Assembly (NCBI GenBank): GCA_973895155.1
Contig: OZ316897.1
Coordinates: 18,662,001 to 18,726,000, forward strand
DNA length: 64,000 nucleotides
Reading direction: 5' to 3'
Source: Marsupella aquatica
Lineage: Eukaryota > Marchantiophyta
Part shown: one piece after another, positions 47,881 to 59,538 of the stretch
Numbering within the stretch: position 1 is the stretch's first letter
Layout: every line of letters starts with the position of its first letter
Notes under the pieces: generated by a model
Databases searched by the model: none
The model's input: the letters and a program-made list of their open reading frames with translations, nothing else
What the model was told of the DNA's origin: nothing
Position numbers and translations under genes: made by a program

Positions 47881-49019
47881 TGAAAATATTTTTAGAATAC
47901 TTTAGTCGGGATAAGTTCTAAATACGCTCTTTACAATATATAGTGTCCAACACTCGATAGGTGTGATGTTATATTTGGGGTGGGTGAGTGTAATTACTGT
48001 TTGTGACACTATTATGGTATAGTATCACTTGTATGAACATCGTGTTACTTGCATGAGAATTCAAAGGTTACCCCTAATTAGTATGTGTGTGACACTAACT
48101 GTTTAGTGACACTAAATACTCTAAACAGTGTAGCTAAATCCTGTACAGAGTAGCTGTGTCTTAGAAGGGGCAGTTGTATTAGAGTTGTAGAGATGCAGTG
48201 GAAAACAAGTCTTCTGCTGACATAAATGGCAAACACATACTCTGGCTAGGAGTGTGACATACTTGAAAGACATTTCTAATTTCGGAAGAGAAACAACTTT
48301 AGACTTTCTTTGTGATTTTGCTAAATTTCTAAGAAAGCCTTTGCTTGGATAAAAAAAGTTTTTATATTTGTATTACTAAGGTGGCCTCTGTTCCGGGAAT
48401 GTTCTATATTCCTAGGCAGTACGCGGGTACAAGGAGAACCCGCTAGTCCGCCTAGTCGGGTTCAGATGATGACATGACATGACGCCAAATGACATTCAAT
48501 AATTTGGTCAGACGAGTGAGAGTACCAGAGGAGAGATTTGGTCATTTGGGCATAGATACCGATTCGTCTACCGGGTGGGTTCACTCAAGTGGGTCTGATG
48601 GCAGGGGACGGAGCGATAATAATAGTGGCAAGAATCCATTCTATCCGAGCCTATCTACGCTAGGTACTAGGTACGTTCCTAGCCTGAGGTGGATCCACGC
48701 CTGCCCGGCCGAGTCTCTGCAGCTGTTGCAGCGGTAGGCATCCTGTTTGCTATGGTAGTATGGTAGTCTCAGCGGACCTCTCCGGTACCGCCGTCGCCTT
48801 CGTTAACTCACCGTCCGACATGCACATTTATGGTTCCAATTGCAGTCAGCAGCACAGTGGACTTCTCGACCCTGCGCTACCTCCGTCGACCCAGGTGTCA
48901 CCAGCGCAGTTACTTGAAGTATGGCGAACGTCACCTTGTGTGAACGAGAGACTCTGCTAGGTATCTTTGTTATGTCATTTCCCCATGAGATTTTCCTGTG
49001 AGATCTCCGTAATTCAACA

Positions 49020-49140
49020 GAGAGGACCTATATTAGCCTTAATAGAGGACCCAAATGTAACAGGGGCCCTAAACCAACAGACTAGCAGAGGACCTCAATT
49101 TACCAGAGGACCTCAATTAGCAGCGGACCTGAATTTAACA
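49020..49140. repeat. Short tandem repeat AGAGGACCTCAATT
   Basis: About six imperfect copies of an AGAGGACC(T/C)(C/A)AATT(T)-like word occur at 15-25-base spacing. Confidence 0.6.
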
Positions 49141-49149
49141 GTGATTGTC

Positions 49150-49400
49150 AGATACTGGCTAATGGGGTCTGTGTTGGAGGGAACTGGCCATAGGAAGACA
49201 GAAAACGTGGCTAGCTAATTTTAAACAACCGTTTTGGAGAGATCAAATCTGGGAGGTTTTAGTCACTAACGATCCTGGCTAATGTGGTCTGTGGGTTGGA
49301 GTGAACTGGCAATGGAAGACAGAAAACTTGGCTAGATATTATTTTCACAAACTTTTTCTGGAGAGATAAAATCTGGGGGTTTTAGTCACTTAACGAAAAA
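49150..49400. repeat. ~123-bp direct tandem duplication
   Basis: TGGCTAATG(G/T)GGTCTGTG then AACTGGC..AGGAAGACAGAAAAC, GGCTAG, GGAGAGAT, AAATCTGGG and GGTTTTAGTCACT occur in the same order twice, starting near 49156 and near 49276. The copies differ by small indels. Confidence 0.75.
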
Positions 49401-49907
49401 CTAGGTTTCACCAGGGTGTTGTCCAACCATGACTGACTTCCTAAGATTAGCCTAGTAAGGGGGGCTTGATGAGAACTTAAGGGCACAAATTGTCATCTGT
49501 TCTAAACATGGACATTAGCGTCTCAAACCTGCTGGTTTCCATTTCCTTTTGGTCAGCCAGCCAGGGAAATCTCTGTTTGCAACCCTGGCGGAAGCTTAAC
49601 TTTTGGGCAAACCCTACCCAGGGGTTTGGTTAGCTCAACATCATCAATTTTTTCAAATTTTATTATTTTGTGGAGGCACCAATGCATTCCTGGGGACCAA
49701 CTTAAACCACACCTGCCACTATAAAAGTCTCATTTGATGTCTCACTACTCACCATAAAAGATGGAACACTAACACTTTTTGTAAAGTACTTGCCATAAAA
49801 AGGTTTTGCAGTCAGTTTGTGAAGTCCATTTCTGAACCTGTGCTCTTTACAATGAAAGTTACGGGTTACCTGTAGCCCTTTATAGAGGCAGTTGTGATAT
49901 ATATGTG

Positions 49908-50095
49908 GATGCCAGTCAGTTTTTGGTGTGGTTTTGCTTGCTTACTCTTTGTGCGGATGTACTAATGCCCGAGCTAGTTGCACTAGTGGTTTCGCAGACC
50001 AATTTGTTAGGCAGATGCCAGTCAGTTTTTGGTGTGGTTTTTGCTTGCCAATTCTTGGTGCAGATGTACAAATGCCCTAGGTACTAGTGGTTTTG
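49908..50095. repeat. ~107-bp direct tandem duplication
   Basis: GATGCCAGTCAGTTTTTGGT starts near 49908 and near 50014. Each is followed by TTTTGCTTGC, a GATGTAC(T/A)AATGCCC block and CTAGTGGTTT. The second copy is slightly shorter. Confidence 0.78.
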
Positions 50096-50249
50096 GGGCA
50101 TCGCGGATTTTTGACCTACAACCCTGCCAACAGCATTCCAGTCAGTGAAACCTCTATGAAACAGCTACTGTAGTTTGAGATGCCCTATTGGATACAGTAA
50201 TCAAAATGCCTGGTGTCAGGTCTGGAGAAAATAACTGCAAGATTCCAAA

Positions 50250-50470
50250 TAGAAATGTACCAAGCTGTCCACTCTTTAGACGACCTCAAGAGGGGGTCTA
50301 TGTTTAGATGAAAAAAAACATGCACACATCAGCAGAAAAGGGGACCCACTAGACACTGACTAGGATCCATAATGGTTTAACAGATTGTACTTGCAAGTTC
50401 ATGGAGTAAAGTGGTCTCTATCCACATTTGAATAGCTAACATTGCATGTCAGACATGAAACAAAAGACAG
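50250..50470. repeat. Dispersed repeat copy 2 (partner at 43735-43990)
   Basis: Diverged copy in the same orientation as 43735-43990, with GACGACCTCAAGAGGGGGTC, CAGCAGAAAAGGGGACCCACT, TGACTAGGAT, AAGTTCATGGA and CACATTTGAATAGCTAACATTGCAT in order. Confidence 0.6.
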
Positions 50471-51624
50471 GAGTCCCCCTAGGCCCCTATGCACACACTG
50501 TTGTTGATATTGTTTTGATTTAGGGAGTGGGGAAGGTAAGGAGTATCAGTGCAACTGGTAGGACGGCTCAATCAAGGGAAAACCTCTCAATTTTGAATAG
50601 GATATTGTCTTGGTGAGGAGGCATTATGAGATATGCTACCCCCAAATACAAGGGTGGTAGCCTAAGTTTTGAGGGGCATTATTCTCATAATGCTTGTAAC
50701 TAGGACATTAATCGCATTAAATTTTGACTGATTTTTTGATAGTGGACAAGAAGAAGTGAATCTCTTAACTAAGAAATTGATTTAAAAGGGGCATAGAAGA
50801 AGTGGTTGCCATGCAATTGGCCAAAACACATGAAAAAAGTTGAAAACAAATCTTGCAACCTTTGATGCAATTTATTATAATTCTGTTTTTCTGACAACTA
50901 TATTTTGGATTTACCTTTCCAAAATATATTGTGTTCTGCATATTAATCCCCTCCTCAAAAGAAGGGAGGCTGCATGGAAAATCAATTCAAAAATAGAAAG
51001 AGAAAAATCATAAAAATCTTTACATAACAATGAAAGACATAATGAGACCCAAAAGGCAGAGGAGCACAGTCAGAGGCTCAGCCACTCAGGAACAAAAGGG
51101 CCAAAAGGAAGGAAACAACCCAGGAGAAACTACAGTCGAGGCCTTAAAGGCCCAACCAAAAATTTGATAGGAGGTAAGGACCCAAAATCCACCAACTTCA
51201 GCATGTGTACACCAATATGCCTGCCAATCAACATGCAATGTCTACAAGGCAAGACCATTCTAAGTACTCTACTAGATATAGCCATCGATGGAGATACTCA
51301 ACAGAAATGCTCCAGCCGATTGAGGCAACAATCTTCTTCAAAAGCCGGGAGTAAATCTTGTATTGGGCAGGCAGAAACTCAGTTTCCGCCAGAAGCCCCA
51401 AAAAAGATGTTCCCTGATGTAGCATGTTCATCCTAATACATGCCTATTTTGACTTATCCCTGATTGCTTGGCGATCTCTCAATTGCCACTGAAATGTTGA
51501 CTGGCAACCCTGGAGCTACTTCACACAAACCTTTTGTGGGTTTCACCTGTTGCCCTTGCCCATGGTGACTGTTTGTATACTTCCAGTATAACTACCACCA
51601 TGTCCGTAGGCATTGAAATCAGTA

Positions 51625-51845
51625 AATAATGCTGTCTTTTATGGCCAGAATAGTATAGACAGAAAATCTTCATACATTCAAATCAGTATGTCTAGCATGC
51701 CATTTTGCCTAGCAAACACACCCTTAATTCTACACTGTGGCTCCATGTGAACATGACCAACTTGTCAGGAACGAAACAGAGCTTGTAAAAGTTCATTGGG
51801 AGTTGTCTTTTATGGCCAGAATAGTATGGACAGAAAATCTTCATC
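51625..51845. repeat. Direct repeat pair GTCTTTTATGGCCAGAATAG
   Basis: A block of about 39 bases reading GTCTTTTATGGCCAGAATAG then TAT(A/G)GACAGAAAATCTTCAT occurs near 51631 and again near 51806, about 175 bases apart, with one mismatch. Confidence 0.75.
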
Positions 51846-52479
51846 CTTGAGAGAGTCAAACACATTGATCCGTAAAATTGAATGCCAGATTGAATGGAGA
51901 AGTAGTGAGGCTTTGCCACTCCTCTGAGTTTGAACGGAAAATATCATTTTTTGTGTTTCTTTGTGTGTGCTTCATGACTGGATTTGAGTCCAGTCGCCAC
52001 CCTTGCACACCTCACTTCTGTCCAAAGATTCCATGTCTTTAGGCCATCAGGTATTAGAAAGCACCCTCACTAAAAAAATTTACTAGCCTGACTGCCCATT
52101 TCTTGAACAAATATAGAGGTGAATACAACACCTATTCCCATTGAATCATGTTCCAATGACTGCTCACATGTCATCCAAATCAGAGTGACTCAATCCCCAT
52201 TATCCACTCGCACCACTAATTTCAGCTATACTCCCAAAAATCACAATCTACAGTAGAAGCTTCACTCTAAATCAGAGACCCTGAAGACCAAGTTCACATC
52301 ACAATTATGTACCTACTTAGATCTAGGGTGGTCTATTACGGTATTACCCTACCCGTAATATATATAGAAAGGAGTCCATTCGATAGAATTCTGGAGGATG
52401 CACGAGGTGCAATCACCTAACCTTAAAAAAACATTATAAACTCACCTCACCGAAAAATGAGTTTCGTCACGGCTATGTC

Positions 52480-53370
52480 ACGAGTTGCAGTAGTAGCACG
52501 TTGCTGTCGATCCCCATTTGGTATCGCTAGCTGCCTTTCTCCACCGCTGGGCGACCTTTATCAGCCCTCCTGTCCTCTCGTACGACGCCGGCGACGAAAT
52601 GCATGATGGCTTTATCCCGGCCTGTTTCTCGTTCTGGCCAATGATGGGCAGAAAGGGACCGTGGATGCGATCCTGCGATAGCGAACGGACGCTCCAAATG
52701 GAGGGACTCTTCGAGCCTCGGCCCCCGCTGGCCAGGTTCGGGATCGCGCCCGGGGAATCCTTATTGACACGGAGAGGCTAGGCTTCTGGATAACTCCACG
52801 TGACGAGATCATCGAGACGTGGCCACGCGTCCGAGGAAATCAACTGGAGGGTACGCATGCTGGGAGGGGCCAGAGCCGGTGAACGAGGAGCCACACAAAG
52901 GCCGAATAAACAAGCGCTGGAAAATCCCGTCCAAACCGCCTTCGCGCCCGCTAAAAGTCAAAAGCTTGGCGGGCCAGCATCTCGCTATATCCAATCCCAC
53001 GCCCGGTACTTTAATGCGGTCTTCGGAAACGGGAGGACAGACCGTGGGATGGACGCAGGAACTGTCGGACGGAGGGACGGACCGGCGAGTGTACGAGGAA
53101 AGGACGGGGTTGACCAATGGAATTGGAGAGGGACTTATGGATGGACGGTATTGAAGAGCCTTGTCTGAGTCTGTGCCGTGGTTGGTTTTCAGGGGCCGGG
53201 ATCAGGAAGTCGCTCCACAGCCGTCCGACCGAGTCGCTCCCTCGTTTGTGGCCACTCGTTCCGCTTTACCGTATAATTTCCTGGAGCCGCCTCCGTTGGG
53301 CAACATTGGGAGTCATGTCACGAAATTTGAATTTGGCTGCTTGGTACTGTTCCTAGGTGTGTGCTGCGAG
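52480..53370. other. GC- and CpG-rich island without a recognised gene
   Basis: About 0.9 kb of GC-rich sequence with many CG dinucleotides sits between AT-rich flanks. Long frames are open in several phases on both strands (for example 52518-52781 + and 52809-53117 -), the pattern expected from base composition. A CACGTG lies at about 52797-52802. It could be a promoter or first exon of an unrecognised gene, or an old insertion. Confidence 0.35.
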
Positions 53371-54119
53371 CATCTCCACCTTTTCACCCACTGAATTGTG
53401 CCAAAATCTATCCATTTAATAAGTGCAATGACAAGCTATCTATTCAATAAAGTGCAATGAAAAGCTAGGATAAGGGCCTATGATTTAGAGTGCCCCTAGG
53501 GACACACACCTATGCTACAGATGGGGGTGGAAGTGGAAAGGGCAGGAAAGTACTCACCATACCTTTACTAGCAAAACTCGATAATTTAGGCTAGTGAACT
53601 ACAGTGGATGGAAGGAAAATTTTGGCAATTGCCCTCATAATATTGTGCCTGTAATTATTTTGAGGTCCATGTCAAAATCAAAACTTTTGACCATTAGGTT
53701 GAGCTAAACCTGTCACCAAACCAGCTCTTCAAACTTCCATTCTCATCAGACGGTGGGAAAGACACATCCAGATCCCTTTGTAGAGTTCATATCAAGTTAA
53801 GAACAAACAATGAGTAGAGCAGATCAGTTTGGGGACTTTAGGTGGGGGTGTGTACTGTCAGTAGCGATGTCATCATCAAAATGTCAATAAACACACCTCT
53901 ATTTTTATTGTTTAGGAGCGGTTACGACCAAACAGTGGAGATGCGTATAGGGCCTCTTCATGTGTACTCTAGTACCTATATTAGGTTTAGACCTTGGGGG
54001 AACATAGTCTACAGTAGAAGAGAGAGAAGAGCGGTTTGATTTGTGATGCTCATTTCTGAAAACGGTCAGAGATGCATTTCAATGTTGCACACCCAATCCA
54101 CGTTCGACATGTCAGTGCT

Positions 54120-54285
54120 ATCGTATTTTATTCCACTTGCAGAGTTTCAAGGAATTCTTTATTTTATTGGTGGAAAACAGCAAGTTGGAGAAAACAGCAA
54201 GTTGGAGAAAACAGCAAGTTGTACCAGCCATAAACTAGAATAGTATTTTATTCCACTTGCAGAGTTTCAGTAGTTCTTTATTTTT
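54120..54285. repeat. Direct repeat pair with a nested 18-bp triplet repeat
   Basis: TATTTTATTCCACTTGCAGA and GTTTCA..TTCTTTATTTT occur at about 54124 and 54243. Between them, ACAGCAAGTTGGAGAAA is repeated about three times (54177-54225). Confidence 0.7.
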
Positions 54286-56421
54286 CCTGTGTGACAAAAG
54301 CAACTTACACGTTGCATAAACTTGAATGCCAGTATTTTAAAATGCTCACCAAAGGCCAGTTCTTAACTCTAAAGTTATGTCATCATAATTAAATCTGTCT
54401 CTGCAAGGATCTCATTCATGCAAGGAATGCAATTCTCACGATAGATTTGAGATCTAAATCCCATGCAAGCTCATAGCTCCATATTACACTGTGTTTTATT
54501 TAATGGAATTTTTTGGGATCAAAATTACTATTTGGATGCAAGGCAATGAGCATAAGGTTAGTCATTAGATGTACAGGACTCATGTATGGGTTCGCCACTG
54601 CTCCATTCCAGGGGACGAGACTCTTGTATATCCACCCACTTATGCGGATTCACATACAGTTCAGGCCTATTCTCCATAATGGCGTGCTTTGAAACATTAT
54701 TATTGCTATCCAATTTCAAGGCTCAACTCCAATCCACCATACCAGCTTGAGTGTGGGTGATGTTGTATGACACCCTCATTTTAAATGCATGATTGACCTC
54801 TGAAACACTACAAATACTTCCACTTTCACACATGAGGTCTGGTGGTGGGTTTGACTTCTGGTAGCCTATTTTGGATTCCGCACAACATTTAAGTGGGTTC
54901 TATGCACATTATTTGGGAGTGGCCTGACAATCCCAATCCCATTGGTGGGGGCCGGGTTCCATGGCAGACCCGAGGGCCAGCTGGTTGGTCCATTCAAAAC
55001 CCACTTGCCAAGCAATCATGGGCAACTTTCAAACAGAGGATCATCCCAATCAGTGTATAGACAATTGTGAATAGAGGATCATCATAATCACTCAGTGAGC
55101 TGATAGCATGGAGATTTCATATTTAGAGTGGATTCTCCATTCATGATCCTTTCTAATGGGAAGATCCAGTTCAATTTGCAGTTAGATCCATAGGTCTCCA
55201 CTCTCTAGTCTTACATGCAAGAATAACCCAGAATTTGTTCCAAGCTTTCCAGTGATTTGGAGGTGACTCTAAGAGGGGCTTTCCATGAATGAGAGGAATG
55301 AAAGTCAGAAATGAGGTTGTCTTCTACCATGACTGATCCAACTTAAAGGTTGATTTAGGTCCTTAGATAATTCATTTAATACACAGAATGAGAAGAGACT
55401 AAGAGGTGCTTTCAAAAGAACACGAATAATTCTGAAGAGGTGGTCTAACCATTGCATACAATTACACTGTCGTGTGCATACACATCACTACACAACATAC
55501 ATTGCATGTCACACACATCCAAACATAAGAGAATGGGCTACAAGTGGAATTCATGTCCACACATGTCCAAACCCCACAATAATCTTCAATGAAATCTAAC
55601 CACAGTCAATGCCAACAATATGCACAATCAATCCCGTCCGATCGATCACACACTGATGTCAAGCCCAACGCACCTTGCATTCAAGGAATCGATGTTACGT
55701 AGAAGGAGCTCTCAGCCACCACTCGAGCTCCCCTCTCCAAGGCTCAACATCGAAAGATAACCTTTTGATGCCTCACAATGGGAGAACTACTCTCCACACA
55801 AACCCAGCTGAAACCTATCGGCTCATATAGCACACCTACAAAATGTACAAACCTACATAGTACAATATGCCATAATAATACCTAGAATGGTGTAACAACA
55901 CATGTTAGGAGACCCACTCCAGTCCATGTAGGAATGTCTTGTAAAATTGACCTCTCACTTCATGTAAGACAAAGTGGATGGATCACTAGATATGAACAGT
56001 TGTCATGAAACTTAAAAGTAAAAGCCTTGGAGGTGACCGGGCAACTTTTGTCCTCTCTTTTTTGTAAAGTCCCCCTAAGATCACTTGAACTAGTTGGCAA
56101 TACCATGTTGGTGCTAGATTAGTAAACACAAGTGGTCCATTGTTAAGACAACAATGAAGGCCTCTCCTGGCAAAGCTATTGATGGACTCCACTATATTGT
56201 CTCTCCATTGTTAATGATGAGACAAACATGAAAATATTATAATTTCCCAAACTTAAGCTCTTCCTGATCCCCTGCAAGGAAGGAGCACAAAGTGTGGGAA
56301 ATGCCTGATGCGTCTCTAGACAACCCCTTGTTTGCTTGCAAGTTTTTGTTGCCAGTCCATTCCTTCTCTCAATCTATATTATGTAGACAAACCCCATGGG
56401 GCCATTATAAAGGTTTGCCAA

Positions 56422-56557
56422 TGTACAAGCGCCCAAAGAGACATGACTTTGTGGTAACTCACTTGAGTAGAGACTAATAGGTCTTGGGTTCAACTGTTGT
56501 GGTTGACTCTTCCCTTTCTGTGGGGTTTCACAAATTTCCCTTTAAAAAAAATTAATA
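56422..56557 (+). mobile_element. tRNA-derived SINE with a perfect 13-bp target-site duplication
   Basis: The 136-bp body is flanked by AAAGGTTTGCCAA at 56409-56421 and 56558-56570. Inside, GGTAACTCACTTGAGTAGAG (from 56453) resembles a tRNA D-arm with a pol III A box, and GGGTTCAACTGTT (about 56486-56498) resembles a B box. The 3' end is an A-rich tail (AAAAAAAATTAAT). Head, spacing, tail and duplication together are typical of a SINE. The intact duplication suggests a fairly young insertion. No second copy is seen in the window. Confidence 0.78.
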
Positions 56558-57319
56558 AAAGGTTTGCCAACAATAAACTACAATAGGTTCTCGTCAAGGG
56601 GAAACTGAAGCCTGAATGGACCTCCAGTTTGTCTATGAAGCCCAGATGGACTGGCAAACCTTGAAGGGCCTTGATCAAAACATTTCAATTGACTCAGATA
56701 ACATTGTTGACATTTTTGACTGAAATGTGACTTGTAAACGGTCTCCTTACCATTTGCAGCCGGTTTCAATTACATTACCAAACCGGTTTCCTTGGTAACT
56801 TGAGGACTTGACAACCTTGAACTTGAAAGATGTCAAAACATCATGCCATTACTCAGGATCATCATGACGTCTTGACTACTTCCTCCCCAAGGTAGCCAAA
56901 GTAGTCAACTGCGCTCCTTGATCCGCAACCAGTTCCTTTTTTCTTGGTCTAAAAGCAACAATCTCTTTATGCAGTCCATGGGGATGGGCAGGGACAATGT
57001 TTTGGTCCATCCGGGTTTTTGTTTCTGCCAAGGGTTTCACACATTGTTCATTTCCCAGTAGTTGAGATTAGGGTGAGGATTAGGGAAACAATTGTCAATT
57101 ATACAAAGGAGTGTTTTTGCAAATCTGTGGGAACCAAATACAAGACTGACTCTAAAAGACTTCAGGAATATGCCTTTTCGCACTTATCTCTTTGAATAAG
57201 ATTACAAGAAAAGAGCACATCATTGCAAACTCTCTCTAAGTGCACACTCTTCGGAAGATGGATCTGGCATGCGCTAAACCAGGGTGGTGCATTCCTTCAT
57301 AAGCGCACTCCCCTAAAGA

Positions 57320-57341
57320 GTGCACTTATTGATAAGTGCAC
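57320..57341. repeat. Perfect 10-bp palindrome with 2-base loop
   Basis: GTGCACTTAT and ATAAGTGCAC flank TG. AAGTGCAC-like words recur through 57180-57430, just left of the foldback element. Confidence 0.7.
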
Positions 57342-57521
57342 TTGTTTTAGATTCCTTTGTTGAATTTGGAGCCCCTGCTTTAGTGCACAGTCACCCCTGC
57401 CCTAATTTGTGCCAACCCTCCTTAAGTGCATTCTATACTCTAAGAATGGGCATGCATTTATCTGTAAATGCAATTTCATGATATTGTGCGTTCTCGATAA
57501 GAGCATAGAGACACTTATCAA

Positions 57522-58520
57522 CCCTGAGTTAAATCTACGTCAAGTTAATGCTCCCCCACTTTCCCAATGCGCCGTACACTGCCGTCCCAATCCCCGATGT
57601 TGCTGCCCGCTCCGGCCCAAGTTTGGCAGAACATAAACCAATACTCTATGATTTGACGCATGTGTTCAGGTCCGATTGACTTTGCGCCATCGACTTTGGG
57701 TTTATGTTTTGGCACCCATCACTTTTTGTCGGCCGCTCCAGCCCGGTTGACTTTGTGTCATCAACTTTTTGGAAATAAGTGTTGCCAAGACATAAACCAC
57801 AACTCCATAGAAAATAAGTATTTGGCATAACATAAACCAAGAGTCTAACAATCATGACTCTCAACCAAAGTATTAGGCTCCCCTTGAACACTTAGACTCT
57901 ATTGCAAAATAGGTATGACTCCATCGGAAAGAAGTGTTGCCAGAACATAAACCATGACTCCATCGAGAAGAAGCATTTGGAAAAACATCAACCAAGACTC
58001 TAGAATCATGACTCTTAACCAAAATACTACGTTGTGCCTAAATGCTTAGACTGTCTTACTAAACAAACATCACTCCCTTGGAAAGAAGCCTTGCCAAAAC
58101 ATTAATCACAAGTCCATAGAGGATAAGTATTTGGCACAACATAAACCAAGACTCTATAAATCATGACTCTTAACCAAAGTACTAGGCTTGCCTTGAACAC
58201 TTAGACTCTCTTACAAAGAAAATATAACTCTGTTGGAAAGAAGAGTTGCCAGAACATAAACCACGACTCCACAAGGAAGAAGTCGATGACACAAACTTAA
58301 GCCGTTCGGGCCGGAGCGAGCGAGTGTGCCAAAACATAAACCCGCAGTCGATGGCACAAAGTCGATCGGGTTGGAGCGCATGCATTAAATCTTAGAGTAT
58401 TGGTTTATGTTCTGCCAAACTTGGGCCGGAGTGGGCAGCAGCATCGGGGATTGGGACGGGCAGTGTACGGCGCCCCGGGAAAGTGGGGGAGCATTAACTT
58501 GATGTAGATTTAACTCAGGG
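57522..58520. mobile_element. Foldback-like element: long inverted arms around 155-bp tandem repeats
   Basis: The left arm (about 57522-57766) and right arm (about 58279-58520) are inverted copies. Outer ends read CCCTGAGTTAAATCTAC on the left and its complement on the right. They share in inverted order CCCCCACTTTCCC, a CCAATCCCCGATG block, GGCCCAAGTTTGGCAGAAC, ATAAACCAATACTCTA and GACTTTG(C/T)GCCATCGACT. The middle holds a 155-bp unit with (C)ATAAACCA anchors at 57791, 57946, 58100 and 58255. No transposase frame. The arms also contain ACATAAACCA-type words, so arms and core may share an origin. Confidence 0.8.
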
Positions 58521-58704
58521 TCTTATCAAGGATAAGCACCTATAAAGTTGTTTAGCAAAATAATTTTAGCCCTATGTGTGCTTAGCAAAAGCACTTGAAA
58601 AGCTCTTATCTCTTGTAAAGAAAAGGGAAGAACTGGATGACCTGCACTAATCAAGGTAAGTTATGGAGTGTGCGCTTGGAGCGAGCTGACTGTACAGGTT
58701 AGTT

Positions 58705-58873
58705 CTTGGCCATAACTGTATGGGATGGATGGCCCAGATGATTTCAAGATTGCACCACATCTTGGCCATAACTGTATGGGATGGATGGCCCAGATGATTT
58801 CAAGATTGCACCACATCTTGGCCATAACTGTACTGGGATGGATGGCCCAGATGATTTTGAGGTTGCACCACAT
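58705..58873. repeat. 56-bp tandem repeat, three copies
   Basis: CTTGGCCATAACTGTATGGG begins at 58705, 58761 and 58817. The first two units are almost identical; the third has one inserted C and ATTTTGAGG in place of ATTTCAAGA. Frames reading IWAIHP on the minus strand come from the repeat. Confidence 0.92.
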
Positions 58874-59380
58874 GACACTACAGCATGAATCAGAGTGGAT
58901 ATCCATTGTTTTTTAGTTGAGAGAGTGCGAAGTAATTTCTCAATCATCCACTACAGTATCTTTCATGCCCTTGACTAAATTGTTATTCAGTGTTACTTTT
59001 CAACTTTCGAATGGATATAGATAAGAATCTTCAAATATGATTGAATTTCTTCACCATAGGCATAGTGCCATTAGAAATCATACGGTGTCAGGTTAACTTT
59101 AATTACTGTAAGTTCTCCATCACGAAACGGTTGGCTTGGAGTAGCAACATCGAAAATGCTGCAAATAAAATTACAAAATACTAAATGGATAAATCTTGAC
59201 TACCGATAGTAAGTGGCTGAATTAGAGGATCTACGGTCAAAGTTTGACCACGGTGCTCTCACATGCACTAACTAATTTCGTCTAACGCATTCTTCCTCGA
59301 TCGAGGGATAGTTGTACGAAACCCCACATGGGGGTAATCCACTTCTGGACGAGGGAGCCTTATCCCCAAATCTCCAGGAT

Positions 59381-59538
59381 TATATAAGGGGACATATCTG
59401 CTCGTGAAAATAATTTTCTTGCAACTTAGCGGCCTTGAGTAATAGGGTATTTAATGATATACCCTATTATAATATAATGTAGATAGATCAGTAAGTAAAC
59501 ATTACACGGCCAGAAGACAAATGGCGCCCAACTGGGAC
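59381..59538 (+). mobile_element. LTR-like 3' end with TATA box and tRNA-Lys-type primer-binding site
   Basis: TATATAAG at 59381-59388 could be an LTR promoter. A terminal CA at 59518-59519 is followed two bases later by TGGCGCCCAACTGGGAC (59522-59538), close to primer-binding sites complementary to the 3' end of tRNA-Lys. No gag-pol frames follow and no second LTR is found, so this would be a truncated or decayed plant LTR element. The left LTR boundary is not determined. Confidence 0.45.

Noticed and set aside
52518-53394. Seven overlapping frames of 66-122 codons
   Set aside because: Open on both strands because of high GC; none shows a family motif.
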